Part shown: one piece after another, positions 18,867 to 27,942 of the stretch
Numbering within the stretch: position 1 is the stretch's first letter
Layout of the letters: each line of letters opens with the position of its first letter
Origin: Curtobacterium sp. UNCCL20
GTDB taxonomy: Bacteria; Actinomycetota; Actinomycetes; Actinomycetales; Microbacteriaceae
Direction: 5' to 3'
Assembly: GCF_900101675.1 (NCBI RefSeq)
Contig: NZ_FNKG01000001.1
Coordinates: 62,001 to 126,000, forward strand
Length of the DNA stretch: 64,000 nucleotides
Program-made: the position numbers and the translations under genes
The notes under the pieces: generated by a model
Told to the model about the DNA's origin: nothing
The model's database searches: none
The model's input: the letters and a program-made list of their open reading frames with translations, nothing else

Positions 18867-19982
18867 ATGGCAGACATCGTCATCCCCGCCGAACTCCTCC
18901 CGACCGACGGCCGATTCGGCTGCGGCCCGTCCAAGATCCGTGGCGCGCAGCTCGAGTCCCTCGTGACCCGCGGGGCGACGATCCTCGGGACCTCCCACCG
19001 CCAGAAGCCCGTCAAGGACCTCGTCGGCAGTGTCCGCGCCGGACTCGCCGACCTGTTCGACCTCCCCGAGGGCTACGAGGTCGTCCTCGGCAACGGTGGC
19101 TCCACCGCGTTCTGGGACGCCGCCGCGTTCGGACTCGTCGAGCGCAGGGCCGAGAACCTCTCCTTCGGCGAGTTCGGCTCCAAGTTCGCCAAGGCCGTCG
19201 CCGCACCGTGGCTCGAGGCCCCGCACGTGCTCGAGGCTCCCGGCGGCTCGCTCGCCGCACTCGAGCCGGTCGAGGGCGTCGACGTCTACGCCTACCCGCA
19301 CAACGAGACGTCGACCGGCGTCATGGCCCCGGTCGTCCGCGCCGCGGGTGACGACGGCGCCCTGACCGTCGTCGACGCCACCAGCGCCGCCGGCGGCGCC
19401 GCGTTCGACGTCAGCGCCACCGACGTCTACTACTTCGCGCCGCAGAAGAACTTCGCCTCGGACGGCGGCCTCTGGCTCGCGCTGTTCTCCCCCGCCGCCC
19501 TCGAACGCGTCGAGCGCATCGCCGCGAGCGGGCGCTACATCCCCGAGTTCCTGTCGCTCAAGAACGCCGTCGACAACTCGCGCCTGAACCAGACGCTGAA
19601 CACCCCGGCGCTCGCGACGCTGATCCTGCTCGACGACCAGGTCCAGTGGATCAACCAGTCCGGCGGACTGTCGTGGGCCGACACCCGCACGAAGACCTCG
19701 TCGTCCACGCTGTACGACTGGGCCGAGTCGGTCGACTACGCGACGCCGTTCGTCACCGTGCCGGAGCACCGGTCGCAGGTCGTCGCCACGATCGACCTCG
19801 ACGACTCGATCGATGCGAAGGCCGTCGCCGCCACCCTGCGCCAGAACGGCATCGTCGACACGGAGCCCTACCGGAAGCTCGGGCGCAACCAGCTCCGCAT
19901 CGCGACCTTCACCGCGATCGACCCCGACGACGTCGCGAAGCTCGTGCAGGCGATCGACTTCACGGTGGACGCCCTGCGCTAA
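18867..19982 (+). CDS. serC: Phosphoserine aminotransferase
   Basis: This PLP-dependent transaminase converts 3-phosphohydroxypyruvate and glutamate to phosphoserine in serine biosynthesis. The 371-aa product shows the actinobacterial-type start (FGCGPSKIRGAQL), SFGEFGSKFAKAV, PHNETSTGV and the PLP lysine in FAPQKNFASDGGLWLA. It is divergent from the DtxR-type regulator and convergent with the DUF3027 gene, with a shared terminator. The ATG appears to be the transcript start. Confidence 0.94.
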   Translation: MADIVIPAELLPTDGRFGCGPSKIRGAQLESLVTRGATILGTSHRQKPVKDLVGSVRAGLADLFDLPEGYEVVLGNGGSTAFWDAAAFGLVERRAENLSFGEFGSKFAKAVAAPWLEAPHVLEAPGGSLAALEPVEGVDVYAYPHNETSTGVMAPVVRAAGDDGALTVVDATSAAGGAAFDVSATDVYYFAPQKNFASDGGLWLALFSPAALERVERIAASGRYIPEFLSLKNAVDNSRLNQTLNTPALATLILLDDQVQWINQSGGLSWADTRTKTSSSTLYDWAESVDYATPFVTVPEHRSQVVATIDLDDSIDAKAVAATLRQNGIVDTEPYRKLGRNQLRIATFTAIDPDDVAKLVQAIDFTVDALR

Positions 19983-19991
19983 CCCCGGACG

Positions 19992-20037
19992 AGGACGGCC
20001 GCAGCCCCACGATCACCCGTGGGACTGCGGCCGTCCT
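19992..20037. terminator. Bidirectional terminator, serC / DUF3027
   Basis: AGGACGGCCGCAG pairs with CTGCGGCCGTCCT, and an inner CCCACG/CGTGGG helix closes a short loop. It lies between convergent stop codons. Confidence 0.85.
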
Positions 20038-20051
20038 GCGTTCCCCCGGCG

Positions 20052-20825
20052 TCAGGGGCGGTGGTGGTCCGGGTCGACCTCGCCCGCGTCGAGCCGGTCG
20101 ACCTCGAGGTCGTCGTGCGGGTCGACCGGGGACACCCGGCGGGCGCGGCGGCGGGCACCGCGGGACGGCTGGGGGGACTCGGCCTCGTCCTCGTCGCTGT
20201 CGCTGTCGCTGTCGCCTTCGTCCTCGGCAGCGTCGTCGTCGAGCTGATCGACGTCCACGCCGTCGATGTCGTCGTCGTCCGACTCGTCGAGGTCGTCCTC
20301 GTCGGTGTCGAAGTCGTCGTCATCGTCCTCGTCGTCGTCCGACTCGTCGTCATCCGACTCGTCGTCGTCGTCCTCGTCGTCATCCGACTCGTCGTCGTCG
20401 TCCTCGTCGTCGTCGTCCGAGTCGTCGTAGTCGGCGTCCTCGTCGTCGTCCGACTCGTCGGCGTCCTCGTCGGCGTCCTCGTCCTCGTCCTCGTCGTGGG
20501 CACCCTCGGTGTCTTGCCCGGCGCGGTACTCGGCGAGCCGCTCGGACCACGGCACCCACTCCGGCGCGAGCAGCGAGCCGTCGCCCGGCATGAGTTCGAC
20601 CTCGAGCACGGTGGGGTCATCGCCCTCGACGTGCGCGATCGACACGGTCCAGCGCCATCCGGGGTACCCCGGCATGCGGTTGGCGAAGAGCACGGAGACG
20701 ACGCCGTCGCCCTCGTCGACGGTGCCCGCGGCGCCACCGACGGTGGACTCGGGGGTGACCTCGAGGAGGGCCTTCCGCGCGAGCGCGGTGAGGTCCGTGG
20801 TGGGGGAAGGGTCGGTCTCGGTCAT
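20052..20825 (-). CDS. DUF3027 protein with extreme acidic repeat tail
   Basis: The N-terminal 110 residues match the actinobacterial DUF3027 domain (segments such as FANRMPGYPGWRWTVSIAHVEG and PEWVPWSERLAEYRAGQD). Residues about 115-210 are almost pure Asp/Glu with Ser, encoded by GTC/CTC-type trinucleotide runs on the plus strand. The tail ends in a basic RRRARR cluster. Function is unknown. The conserved pairing with a cold-shock-domain protein suggests an RNA- or nucleoid-related role, which is inference. It begins one base after the upstream gene's stop codon, so the two are cotranscribed. Confidence 0.88.
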   Translation of the reverse strand: MTETDPSPTTDLTALARKALLEVTPESTVGGAAGTVDEGDGVVSVLFANRMPGYPGWRWTVSIAHVEGDDPTVLEVELMPGDGSLLAPEWVPWSERLAEYRAGQDTEGAHDEDEDEDADEDADESDDDEDADYDDSDDDDEDDDDESDDDEDDDDESDDDESDDDEDDDDDFDTDEDDLDESDDDDIDGVDVDQLDDDAAEDEGDSDSDSDEDEAESPQPSRGARRRARRVSPVDPHDDLEVDRLDAGEVDPDHHRP

Positions 20826-20826
20826 C

Positions 20827-21204
20827 TCACGCGTCCAACTGGTCAGCGACGTGCCGCAGGATCGCGGCGATACGGGTGCCGTTCTTCGGGTACCGGCCGT
20901 GCCGGAAGTCCCCGCTGATCCGGTCGAGCTCCTTCACGAGGTCCTCGACGATCACAGCCATGTCGTCAGCCGATCGCCGGGACATCTTCGCGAGGGACGG
21001 CTGCGGGTCGAGCAGCCGCACGGACAGCGCCTGCGACCCCTTCTTCCCCTGGACCACGCCGTACTCGAGGCGCGATCCGGCCTTCACCGACGTGACGCCG
21101 TCGGGCAGCGAGGACGCGTGCAGGAAGACGGGTTCGCCGTCGTCGCCGGTGATAAACCCGAACCCCTTCTGGTCGTCGTAGAACTTGACCTTGCCGGTGG
21201 GCAT
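20827..21204 (-). CDS. Cold-shock-domain protein with C-terminal extension
   Basis: The N-terminal 65 residues are a cold-shock domain with the nucleic-acid-binding motifs GKVKFYDDQKGFGFI and VFLHAS. A helical extension of about 55 residues follows (DDMAVIVEDLVKELDRISGDFRHGRYPKN), absent from the standard 67-aa Csp proteins. It binds single-stranded RNA or DNA by family inference. The stop codon is adjacent to the DUF3027 start, a conserved actinobacterial pair. Confidence 0.9.
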   Translation of the reverse strand: MPTGKVKFYDDQKGFGFITGDDGEPVFLHASSLPDGVTSVKAGSRLEYGVVQGKKGSQALSVRLLDPQPSLAKMSRRSADDMAVIVEDLVKELDRISGDFRHGRYPKNGTRIAAILRHVADQLDA

Positions 21205-21260
21205 TCGTCGGTCTCCTCGTGATCGTGGATCGGCCGTGGTGCGTCGGATATCCTGGGTCG

Positions 21261-21560
21261 ATGGCCAAGCCGACCCGTCCCACCGGGAACACGCAGGATT
21301 CCGCGGAACCCCCGGTGACGTTCAATCGTACCGAACGCGCTCTCGCGTTCATGGTCGGCGGGATCTTCATCGCCGCGTTCCTCTGCATGGCGGCGATGAT
21401 CGTCATGTGGCTCACCGTCCCGAGCGCGCAGTCGGCGATGCCGTGGCCCGTCATCATGGCGATCCCGCTCATCGGCTTCCCGATCGGCATGGTGCTCGTC
21501 TTCACGCTGCTCGGCATCACCTGGACGCGCAGGGCGCGGGCGAACCGGGCGACGCACTGA
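21261..21560 (+). CDS. Small membrane protein of unknown function
   Basis: A 99-aa product with two hydrophobic helices (about 30-53 and 63-87), an N-terminal hydrophilic segment of about 28 residues and a short basic C-terminus (TRRARANRATH). It is divergent from the cold-shock gene by 56 bp, an arrangement I recognise from other Microbacteriaceae. No function is known. The ATG at 21261 is chosen over an earlier in-frame start because the frame upstream runs into the neighbour's promoter. Confidence 0.7.
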   Translation: MAKPTRPTGNTQDSAEPPVTFNRTERALAFMVGGIFIAAFLCMAAMIVMWLTVPSAQSAMPWPVIMAIPLIGFPIGMVLVFTLLGITWTRRARANRATH

Positions 21561-21588
21561 GGCCCGCGTCGATCGATCGCGGCGGACG

Positions 21589-23349
21589 ATGACGACCACC
21601 GCTGACCTCGCCGCCCGGCTCCGGGCGATGCCGGACGACGCCCTCGAACGGCTGGTCGTGGCCCGACGGCTGCCGACGGCGGTCTTCGCCGATGCCGGCC
21701 CGTTGCGCGTGTCGGACTTCTTCGACCTCGCAGAAGCGCTCCGCACCGACGACGCGGTGGACGCCGCGATCGAGCACCTCCCCCGTGCCACGCTCCTCGC
21801 GTTGCGCGACGGCTCGGGCGACGCCGACGCGCTCGCCCCGGCGGTCGCGCTCGGCCTGGCGGACGACGACGGTGGGGTCGACGACGCGGTGACGGCCCGC
21901 CTCGCCGCGCACCCTGACCTCGCCGGTCTGCCTGGAGGCACGGCTGACGCCCGCCCCGCCGGCGCCGCCCCACAGGTGGTCGACGAGGAGCGCGTCCGGA
22001 CGATCGGCTCGGAGCAGGCCTTCGCCACGATGACCGTGCTGGCCGAGCTCCTCCGCGCCGTGGCCGAGGGCGGGGTGCGCGAGCTCGTCAAGGGCGGCAT
22101 CGGGACCCCGCTGGCGAAGACGCTGGCCGAGCGCGCCGGGTCCGACGCACCGGTCGTGCCCGATCGGCTGGCGCTCCTCGAGCGCATCGGGTTCACCGAC
22201 CCGGACGACGGCACGTGGAAGACCACGCCCGCCGGTGACGCCTGGCTCGTGGCGAGCTGGCCCGACCGCTGGTCGACGCTGGTGTCGTCGTGGTCGGGCA
22301 CGCTCGACCCCGCCGTGCGCGACGTCCTCCGCGCCGCCGGCGACGACCTGCGCGACCTGGTCGCCGTCGGTCGCTGGGCCTACCCGGCCGGTGCCCGCTG
22401 GCTCGACGCCGTGCTGCTCGACGTCGCCGGCACCGCCGCGGCACTCGGCGTCACCGTCGACGGCATCGTCACGAGCACCGGCCGGGCCCTGCTCGACGGG
22501 GACGCCACGCTCGCCGCCGCGGACCTCCCGCACACCGTGGACGGCGTCTACCTGCAGCACGACCTCACGGTGATCGCCCCGGGCCCGCTAGCACCGGCCG
22601 ACGACGCAGCGCTCCGGAGCGTCGCCGTCCTCGAGGCGCCCGGGCTCGCCGCTCGGTACCGCATCTCCGAGGACTCGCTCCGCCGAGCCCTCCGCGACGG
22701 ACACACCCGCGAGGACGTCCTCGGGCTGCTCGAACGGCTGTCGGCGACCGGGATCCCACAGCCCCTCGCCTACCTGGTCGACCAGGTCGCCTCGCGCGAC
22801 GGCGGCATCGTCGTCGACCTCGGACCCGACGGCACCGGCTCCCGCGTGCACGGCACCGCAGACCAGCTCGACCTCGTCGGGGTGGACGCCGAGCTCCGGC
22901 AGCTGGCGTGGGAGCGCAGCGACCTGACGACCCTGGTGACCCGGTACCCCCCGCACGTCGTGCACCGGGCGCTGGAGGACCAGCGCTACCCGGCCGTCCT
23001 GACGGCCGCAGCGCGCCCCGCGACGGGATCCGCGCCTCCAGGCCGTCGACGCGGTGGCGGGCGCAACCCAGAGCAGTCGGCGCACGCACTCGTGGAACGG
23101 CTCCGGGTCACCACCGAGCGCGGCGACACCGAGCCCGAGCAGGAGTGGCTCGGGCGGCAGATCGACCTCGCCGTCCGCGGACGCACCCCGATCCGGCTGA
23201 CCGTGCGGATGCCGGACGGCACTGAGCGGCCGTTCTCCATCGTGCCGACCTCGATCGCGGCCGGACGGGTCCGCGGGCGCGACACAGCAGCCGACGTCGA
23301 GCGCACCCTGCCGCTCTCCCTGGTGGTGGCTGTGGAGAGCGACGCGTGA
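21589..23349 (+). CDS. Helicase-associated (XPB/Ssl2-like N-terminal) protein
   Basis: This 586-aa protein belongs to the actinobacterial family that always precedes the XPB-type helicase and shares the Helicase_C_3/XPB N-terminal damage-recognition-like region (residues about 290-420, with VYLQHDLTVIAPGPL and EDSLRRALRDGHTREDVLGLLERLS). The C-terminal part has a WYL-like segment (TPIRLTVRMPDGTERPFSIVPTSI). It probably cooperates with the helicase in nucleotide excision repair or a related process. The linker near residue 482 is encoded by an exact copy of the 14-bp dispersed motif. Confidence 0.82.
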   Translation: MTTTADLAARLRAMPDDALERLVVARRLPTAVFADAGPLRVSDFFDLAEALRTDDAVDAAIEHLPRATLLALRDGSGDADALAPAVALGLADDDGGVDDAVTARLAAHPDLAGLPGGTADARPAGAAPQVVDEERVRTIGSEQAFATMTVLAELLRAVAEGGVRELVKGGIGTPLAKTLAERAGSDAPVVPDRLALLERIGFTDPDDGTWKTTPAGDAWLVASWPDRWSTLVSSWSGTLDPAVRDVLRAAGDDLRDLVAVGRWAYPAGARWLDAVLLDVAGTAAALGVTVDGIVTSTGRALLDGDATLAAADLPHTVDGVYLQHDLTVIAPGPLAPADDAALRSVAVLEAPGLAARYRISEDSLRRALRDGHTREDVLGLLERLSATGIPQPLAYLVDQVASRDGGIVVDLGPDGTGSRVHGTADQLDLVGVDAELRQLAWERSDLTTLVTRYPPHVVHRALEDQRYPAVLTAAARPATGSAPPGRRRGGGRNPEQSAHALVERLRVTTERGDTEPEQEWLGRQIDLAVRGRTPIRLTVRMPDGTERPFSIVPTSIAAGRVRGRDTAADVERTLPLSLVVAVESDA

Positions 23350-23407
23350 TTCCACAGGCAGACCGGACCGCACCGGTTCGCAGGCTCGCGGCATAAGCTC
23401 ATCCGTC

Positions 23408-25105
23408 ATGAACGGACCGCTGATCGTGCAGAGCGACCGCACCGTGCTGCTCGAAGTGGCACACCCCGACGCCGAGGACGCGCGCCACGACCTCGCGGTG
23501 TTCGCGGAACTCGAACGCGCACCGGAACACGTGCACACGTACCGGATCACGCGGCTCGGGCTCTGGAACGCGCGGGCCGCCGGGCACGACGCCGAGAGCA
23601 TGATCCACACGCTCGAGCACTTCGCGAAGTTCCCCGTGCCGCAGAGCGTGACGGTCGACATCCGCGACACCGTGGCCCGGTACGGACGGCTCGTCATCCG
23701 GCGTGAGGAACGGCCCGACGCGCCGGTGATCGCGAACTCCCCCACCGAGGAACTCGAGCGCCAGCCGGTCCTCCTCCTCACCGCGTCCGAACCCACGGTC
23801 CTCGCCGAGGTCATCCGGTCGAAGCGGATCAAGCCGCTGCTCGGCAACATGCGCTCTCCGGAAGAGGTCGAACTGCTGCCGTGGGCGCGCGGGCAGATCA
23901 AGCAGGAGCTCGTGAAGCTCGGCTGGCCGGCGGAAGACCTCGCCGGGTACACGCCCGGGCAGCCGCACCCGATCGACCTCGACACGCACGAGTGGCATCT
24001 GCGGCCGTACCAGGAGCAGGCGGTGGACACCTTCTTCGCGCAGGGGTCGGGCGTCGTCGTGCTGCCCTGTGGTGCCGGCAAGACCCTCGTCGGTGCCGGG
24101 GCGATGGCGACCGTCAAGGCCACCACGCTCATCCTCGTCACGAACACCGTCTCCGCCCGGCAGTGGCGGTCGGAGCTGCTCCGCCGCACGACCCTCACCG
24201 AGGACGAGATCGGCGAGTACTCCGGCAGCGTCAAGGAGATCCGGCCGATCACGATCGCGACGTACCAGATCCTCACCGCCCGCCGGAAGGGCGAGTACAC
24301 GCACCTGTCGCTGCTCGACGCCCTCGACTGGGGCCTCATCGTCTACGACGAGGTGCACCTGCTCCCGGCGCCGGTCTTCAAGCTGACCGCCGACCTCCAG
24401 GCCCGACGGCGCCTGGGTCTGACCGCGACCCTCGTGCGCGAGGACGGGCGCGAGGGCGACGTGTTCTCCCTGATCGGCCCGAAGCGCTACGACGCCCCGT
24501 GGAAGGAGATCGAGGCGCAGGGCTACATCTCCCCGGCGGCCTGCTACGAGGTCCGGATCGACCTGCCGCACCAGGACCGGCTCGAGTACGCGGCGTCGAG
24601 CGACGACGAGCGCTACCGGCTCGCGGCGACCTCACCGGCGAAGACCCCGGTCGTCCGTGAACTCATCGAGAAGCACCGCGGTGAGCAGATCCTCGTGATC
24701 GGGCAGTACATCGACCAGCTCGACGACCTAGCCGAGTCCCTCGACGCCGCGGAGATCACCGGCTCGACGCCCGTCGACGAGCGCGAACGGCTCTACCAGG
24801 CCTTCCGCGACGGGTCGATCGACGTCCTCGTGGTGTCCAAGGTCGCGAACTTCTCGGTCGACCTCCCCGACGCGACCGTGGCGATCCAGGTGTCCGGTTC
24901 CTTCGGGTCCCGTCAGGAAGAGGCGCAGCGCCTCGGACGCCTGCTCCGCCCGAACAAGGACGGACTGCCGGCGTCGTTCTACACGCTCGTCACGCGGGAC
25001 ACCGTCGATCAGGACTTCGCACAGAACCGGCAGCGGTTCCTGGCCGAGCAGGGGTACTCCTACACGATCCTCGACGCCGACCAGATCCAGACTCCCGTGG
25101 GCTGA
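23408..25105 (+). CDS. DNA repair helicase XPB family
   Basis: This 565-aa superfamily-2 helicase is homologous to eukaryotic and archaeal XPB. It has the N-terminal damage-recognition region, Walker A in VLPCGAGKTLVGAG, DEVH in VYDEVHLLPAP, and the C-terminal helicase domain with VSKVANFSVDLPDATVAIQVSGSFGSRQEEAQRLGRLLRP (arginine fingers QRLGRLLR). ATP-driven DNA unwinding in repair is known for mycobacterial XPB. It lies 58 bp after the helicase-associated gene and probably shares its transcript. Confidence 0.93.
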   Translation: MNGPLIVQSDRTVLLEVAHPDAEDARHDLAVFAELERAPEHVHTYRITRLGLWNARAAGHDAESMIHTLEHFAKFPVPQSVTVDIRDTVARYGRLVIRREERPDAPVIANSPTEELERQPVLLLTASEPTVLAEVIRSKRIKPLLGNMRSPEEVELLPWARGQIKQELVKLGWPAEDLAGYTPGQPHPIDLDTHEWHLRPYQEQAVDTFFAQGSGVVVLPCGAGKTLVGAGAMATVKATTLILVTNTVSARQWRSELLRRTTLTEDEIGEYSGSVKEIRPITIATYQILTARRKGEYTHLSLLDALDWGLIVYDEVHLLPAPVFKLTADLQARRRLGLTATLVREDGREGDVFSLIGPKRYDAPWKEIEAQGYISPAACYEVRIDLPHQDRLEYAASSDDERYRLAATSPAKTPVVRELIEKHRGEQILVIGQYIDQLDDLAESLDAAEITGSTPVDERERLYQAFRDGSIDVLVVSKVANFSVDLPDATVAIQVSGSFGSRQEEAQRLGRLLRPNKDGLPASFYTLVTRDTVDQDFAQNRQRFLAEQGYSYTILDADQIQTPVG

Positions 25106-25156
25106 CGCACGCACCGCTCTCAGGAAACCACTAGGGAACGGTCAGAAGATAGGACC

Positions 25157-25852
25157 ATGAGCGATGGCCCCAAGATCCTGATCGTCGACGACGAGCCGAA
25201 CATCCGCGACCTCCTGACGACCTCGCTGCGCTTCGCCGGCTTCGCCGTGCGCGCAGTGGGCAACGGTGCGCAGGCGATCTCCGCCGTGCTGGAAGAAGAG
25301 CCGGACCTCATCATCCTCGACGTGATGCTCCCCGACATGAACGGCTTCGGCGTCACCAAGCGCCTCCGCTCCTCGGGCTACACCTCGCCGATCCTGTTCC
25401 TCACCGCCAAGGACGACACCGAGGACAAGATCACCGGCCTCACCGTCGGCGGCGACGACTACGTCACGAAGCCCTTCTCGCTCGACGAGATCGTCGCGCG
25501 CATCAAGGCCATCCTCCGTCGCACCATGAACGACGAAGAGGACGCGATCATCCGCGCCGGCGAGCTCACGATGGACCAGGACACGCACGAGGTCACCATC
25601 GGCGATGCGCAGATCGAGCTCTCCCCGACCGAGTTCAAGCTGCTGCGGTACCTCATGCTCAACCCGAACCGCGTGCTGTCGAAGGCGCAGATCCTCGACC
25701 ACGTGTGGGAGTACGACTTCAACGGCGACGCGGGCATCGTCGAGTCCTACATCTCGTACCTGCGTCGCAAGCTCGACCAGTACTCGGCCGAGCCGATCAT
25801 CCAGACCAAGCGCGGCTTCGGCTACATGCTGAAGGCGTCGAAGGCCTCCTAG
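25157..25852 (+). CDS. OmpR-family response regulator
   Basis: A 231-aa two-component regulator: receiver domain with acidic pocket DDE near residue 10, phospho-acceptor Asp55 in IILDVMLPDMNGFG and switch Lys in VTKPFSLDE, then an OmpR/PhoB winged-helix domain (about 130-231, ending TKRGFGYMLKA). It resembles MprA/PrrA-type regulators. The partner kinase lies 126 bp downstream in the same direction. Target genes are not identifiable. Confidence 0.92.
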   Translation: MSDGPKILIVDDEPNIRDLLTTSLRFAGFAVRAVGNGAQAISAVLEEEPDLIILDVMLPDMNGFGVTKRLRSSGYTSPILFLTAKDDTEDKITGLTVGGDDYVTKPFSLDEIVARIKAILRRTMNDEEDAIIRAGELTMDQDTHEVTIGDAQIELSPTEFKLLRYLMLNPNRVLSKAQILDHVWEYDFNGDAGIVESYISYLRRKLDQYSAEPIIQTKRGFGYMLKASKAS

Positions 25853-25978
25853 GGGCGAGGCCCGTCTGGGCACTGGCTCGTCAGGGGGCTGGCCCGTCAA
25901 GGCGCTGGCCCACTTGGGTCGTTCTTCACGGCGGTCGTCCGGTTTCACCGGGCGGCCGCTGTCTATCGTTGGGGCAGC

Positions 25979-27700
25979 ATGCACACGAGAATGAGCCGCT
26001 GGTGGGACGGGATCTCCCTGCGCACCAAGATCACCGGGATCACGGTCCTGTTGGTGGCGCTCGGCCTGCTCGTCGCGGGGCTCGGCACGATGACCGTGCT
26101 CTCGACCTACCTCATGTCGCAGCTCGACAACAGCGTGAAGAACACGACCGAGCAGCTCGAGGGCCAGAACATCAGCGACGGCGAGCAGTACTGCAAGCTC
26201 TCCGTCGTGCTCTCCCAGAGCGCGTACGTCGCCGCGTACAACTCCGACAGCAACCGGATCTGCCAGACGAAGGCGTCGAGCCGGCCGGACATCCGCCAGC
26301 TCGACTTCGCCGCCGCGGCCCAGAGCGGCGTGCGGTTCTCGCTGTACGACAGCCAGCACAACCACGAGTGGCGTGCCCAGGTCATCCCCGCGTCGCTGCA
26401 GGACCAGACCAGCGGCACGACCGAGACCGGCTACGTGCTCGTCGCCGTCTCCAGCGCGGACACCGACCAGACCATCGCCCGCTTCACCGTCATCTTCCTC
26501 GGCTTCGGCATCTCGGTGATCCTGCTCGGGGCCATGCTCACCCGGCTCCTCGTCACCGCGACGTTCGATCCACTGCGCGACGTCGAGGACACCGCCGCTC
26601 GGTTCGCCGCGGGCGACTTCAACCAGCGCCTCGAAGCCGACACCCCGAACACCGAGGTCGGTCGCCTGAACCGTTCCCTCAACTCGATGCTCGAGCGGAT
26701 CGACACCGCGTTCGAGGACCGCCAGCGCACGATCGACCAGATGCGCCGGTTCGTCGGCGACGCCTCGCACGAACTCCGCACGCCCCTCGTCTCGCTGCGC
26801 GGCTACGCCGAGCTCTACCGGATGGGTGCGCTCCGCAAGGAAGAGGACGTCGCCCAGGCGATGGAGCGCATCGAGAAGGAAGCCCAGCGCATGGGCCTCC
26901 TCGTGCAGGACCTCCTGCAGCTCGCCCGCATCGACGAATCGAAGCCGCTCGAGCTCGGGCCGGTGGACCTCGTGGCGATCGCCCGCGACTCCGCACTCGA
27001 CACGATGGCGTCGAACCCCGACCGCGAGATCCAGGTGCTCGTCGAGGACTCGGTGACCGGTGAGACCGTGCCGCAGGCCGTCCGTCCGCCGTCCTCGGCT
27101 TCGTCGATCTCGTCGGGCTCCGAGACGGGTGAGATCGCGCCGGCGTCCCCGTCCTCCGCCAACACGACCGGGCCGATCGCGTTCTCGCGGCAGACGATCG
27201 CGCGACTCCGAGCCCGGCGCACCCGAGCGATGAGTGTCGACGGCACGCTGACGCCGACCGACGAGACAACCCCGCTGCCCACGGTCGTGCTGCCGAAGCG
27301 GCCTCCGATCGTCCTCGCGGAGGAGAACAAGATCCGACAGATCGTGACGAATCTGATGGGCAACGCCATGCGGTTCACCGAGCACGACGACCCGATCGAG
27401 ATCGGCATCGGCGTGGACGACGAGCGCGGCATGGCGCACCTCGACGTCATCGACCACGGTGAGGGCATCCCGCCGCAGCTCCGCGACAAGATCTTCCAGC
27501 GTTTCTGGCGTGCGGACACCTCCCGCGCCCGTGACACCGGTGGCTCGGGGCTGGGACTCGCCATCGTGTCGGGCATCGTCGCGGCCCACAACGGCACCGT
27601 CGAGGTCTTCGACACCGAGGGCGGCGGCGCCACCTTCCGCGTGTGGCTCCCCCTGCTCCCCCGCGACTACGCCGCCCCCACCACCCCCGCCACTCTCTGA
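25979..27700 (+). CDS. HAMP sensor histidine kinase with an internal insert
   Basis: This 573-aa membrane kinase partners the preceding regulator. It has TM1 (about 16-40), an extracytoplasmic sensor of about 120 residues with two cysteines, TM2 (about 163-187), HAMP, and HisKA with phospho-His264 in DASHELRTPL. ATP-binding motifs are N-box NLMGNAMRFT and G-box DTGGSGLGLAIV. About 80 residues (360-440) of Ser/Pro/Thr-rich, disordered sequence with an RLRARRTR patch interrupt the HisKA-HATPase junction, where most kinases have few residues. The start is at the first ATG. ATG at residue 5 is also possible. Ligand unknown. Confidence 0.9.
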   Translation: MHTRMSRWWDGISLRTKITGITVLLVALGLLVAGLGTMTVLSTYLMSQLDNSVKNTTEQLEGQNISDGEQYCKLSVVLSQSAYVAAYNSDSNRICQTKASSRPDIRQLDFAAAAQSGVRFSLYDSQHNHEWRAQVIPASLQDQTSGTTETGYVLVAVSSADTDQTIARFTVIFLGFGISVILLGAMLTRLLVTATFDPLRDVEDTAARFAAGDFNQRLEADTPNTEVGRLNRSLNSMLERIDTAFEDRQRTIDQMRRFVGDASHELRTPLVSLRGYAELYRMGALRKEEDVAQAMERIEKEAQRMGLLVQDLLQLARIDESKPLELGPVDLVAIARDSALDTMASNPDREIQVLVEDSVTGETVPQAVRPPSSASSISSGSETGEIAPASPSSANTTGPIAFSRQTIARLRARRTRAMSVDGTLTPTDETTPLPTVVLPKRPPIVLAEENKIRQIVTNLMGNAMRFTEHDDPIEIGIGVDDERGMAHLDVIDHGEGIPPQLRDKIFQRFWRADTSRARDTGGSGLGLAIVSGIVAAHNGTVEVFDTEGGGATFRVWLPLLPRDYAAPTTPATL

Positions 27701-27760
27701 CCCTCGCGCCGCCCTGCCCCGCGCCGCCGCGCCGCCGCGCGCCGCCGCGCCCCGCGCGTT

Positions 27761-27820
27761 GCCGAGATCGCACTTCGTGCCGCTTCGTCGCGGTACTCGC
27801 CCGTCGAACTGCGATCTCGC
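27761..27820. repeat. Palindromic element, copy 1
   Basis: GCCGAGATCGCACTTCG (27761-27777) faces CGAACTGCGATCTCGC (27805-27820) with one or two mismatches and a loop of about 27 nt. The termini match those of copy 2 on the far side of the nuclease-like gene. Confidence 0.7.
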
Positions 27821-27942
27821 CACGGACGCTACGGGCGGGGGCCACCGCGAAGCGTTCCTCCACAAGAGACCCGCTTCCTCTGTTGTCCACAGTCGTCGAG
27901 CGCGCCTCCGCTCGCTGTCGATCCGGCTCCACGCTTGACCGC

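Noticed and set aside
23408-25105. Restriction-enzyme R subunit
   Set aside because: The helicase has the XPB-type motif set and the adjacent helicase-associated gene. No methylase or specificity gene is nearby.
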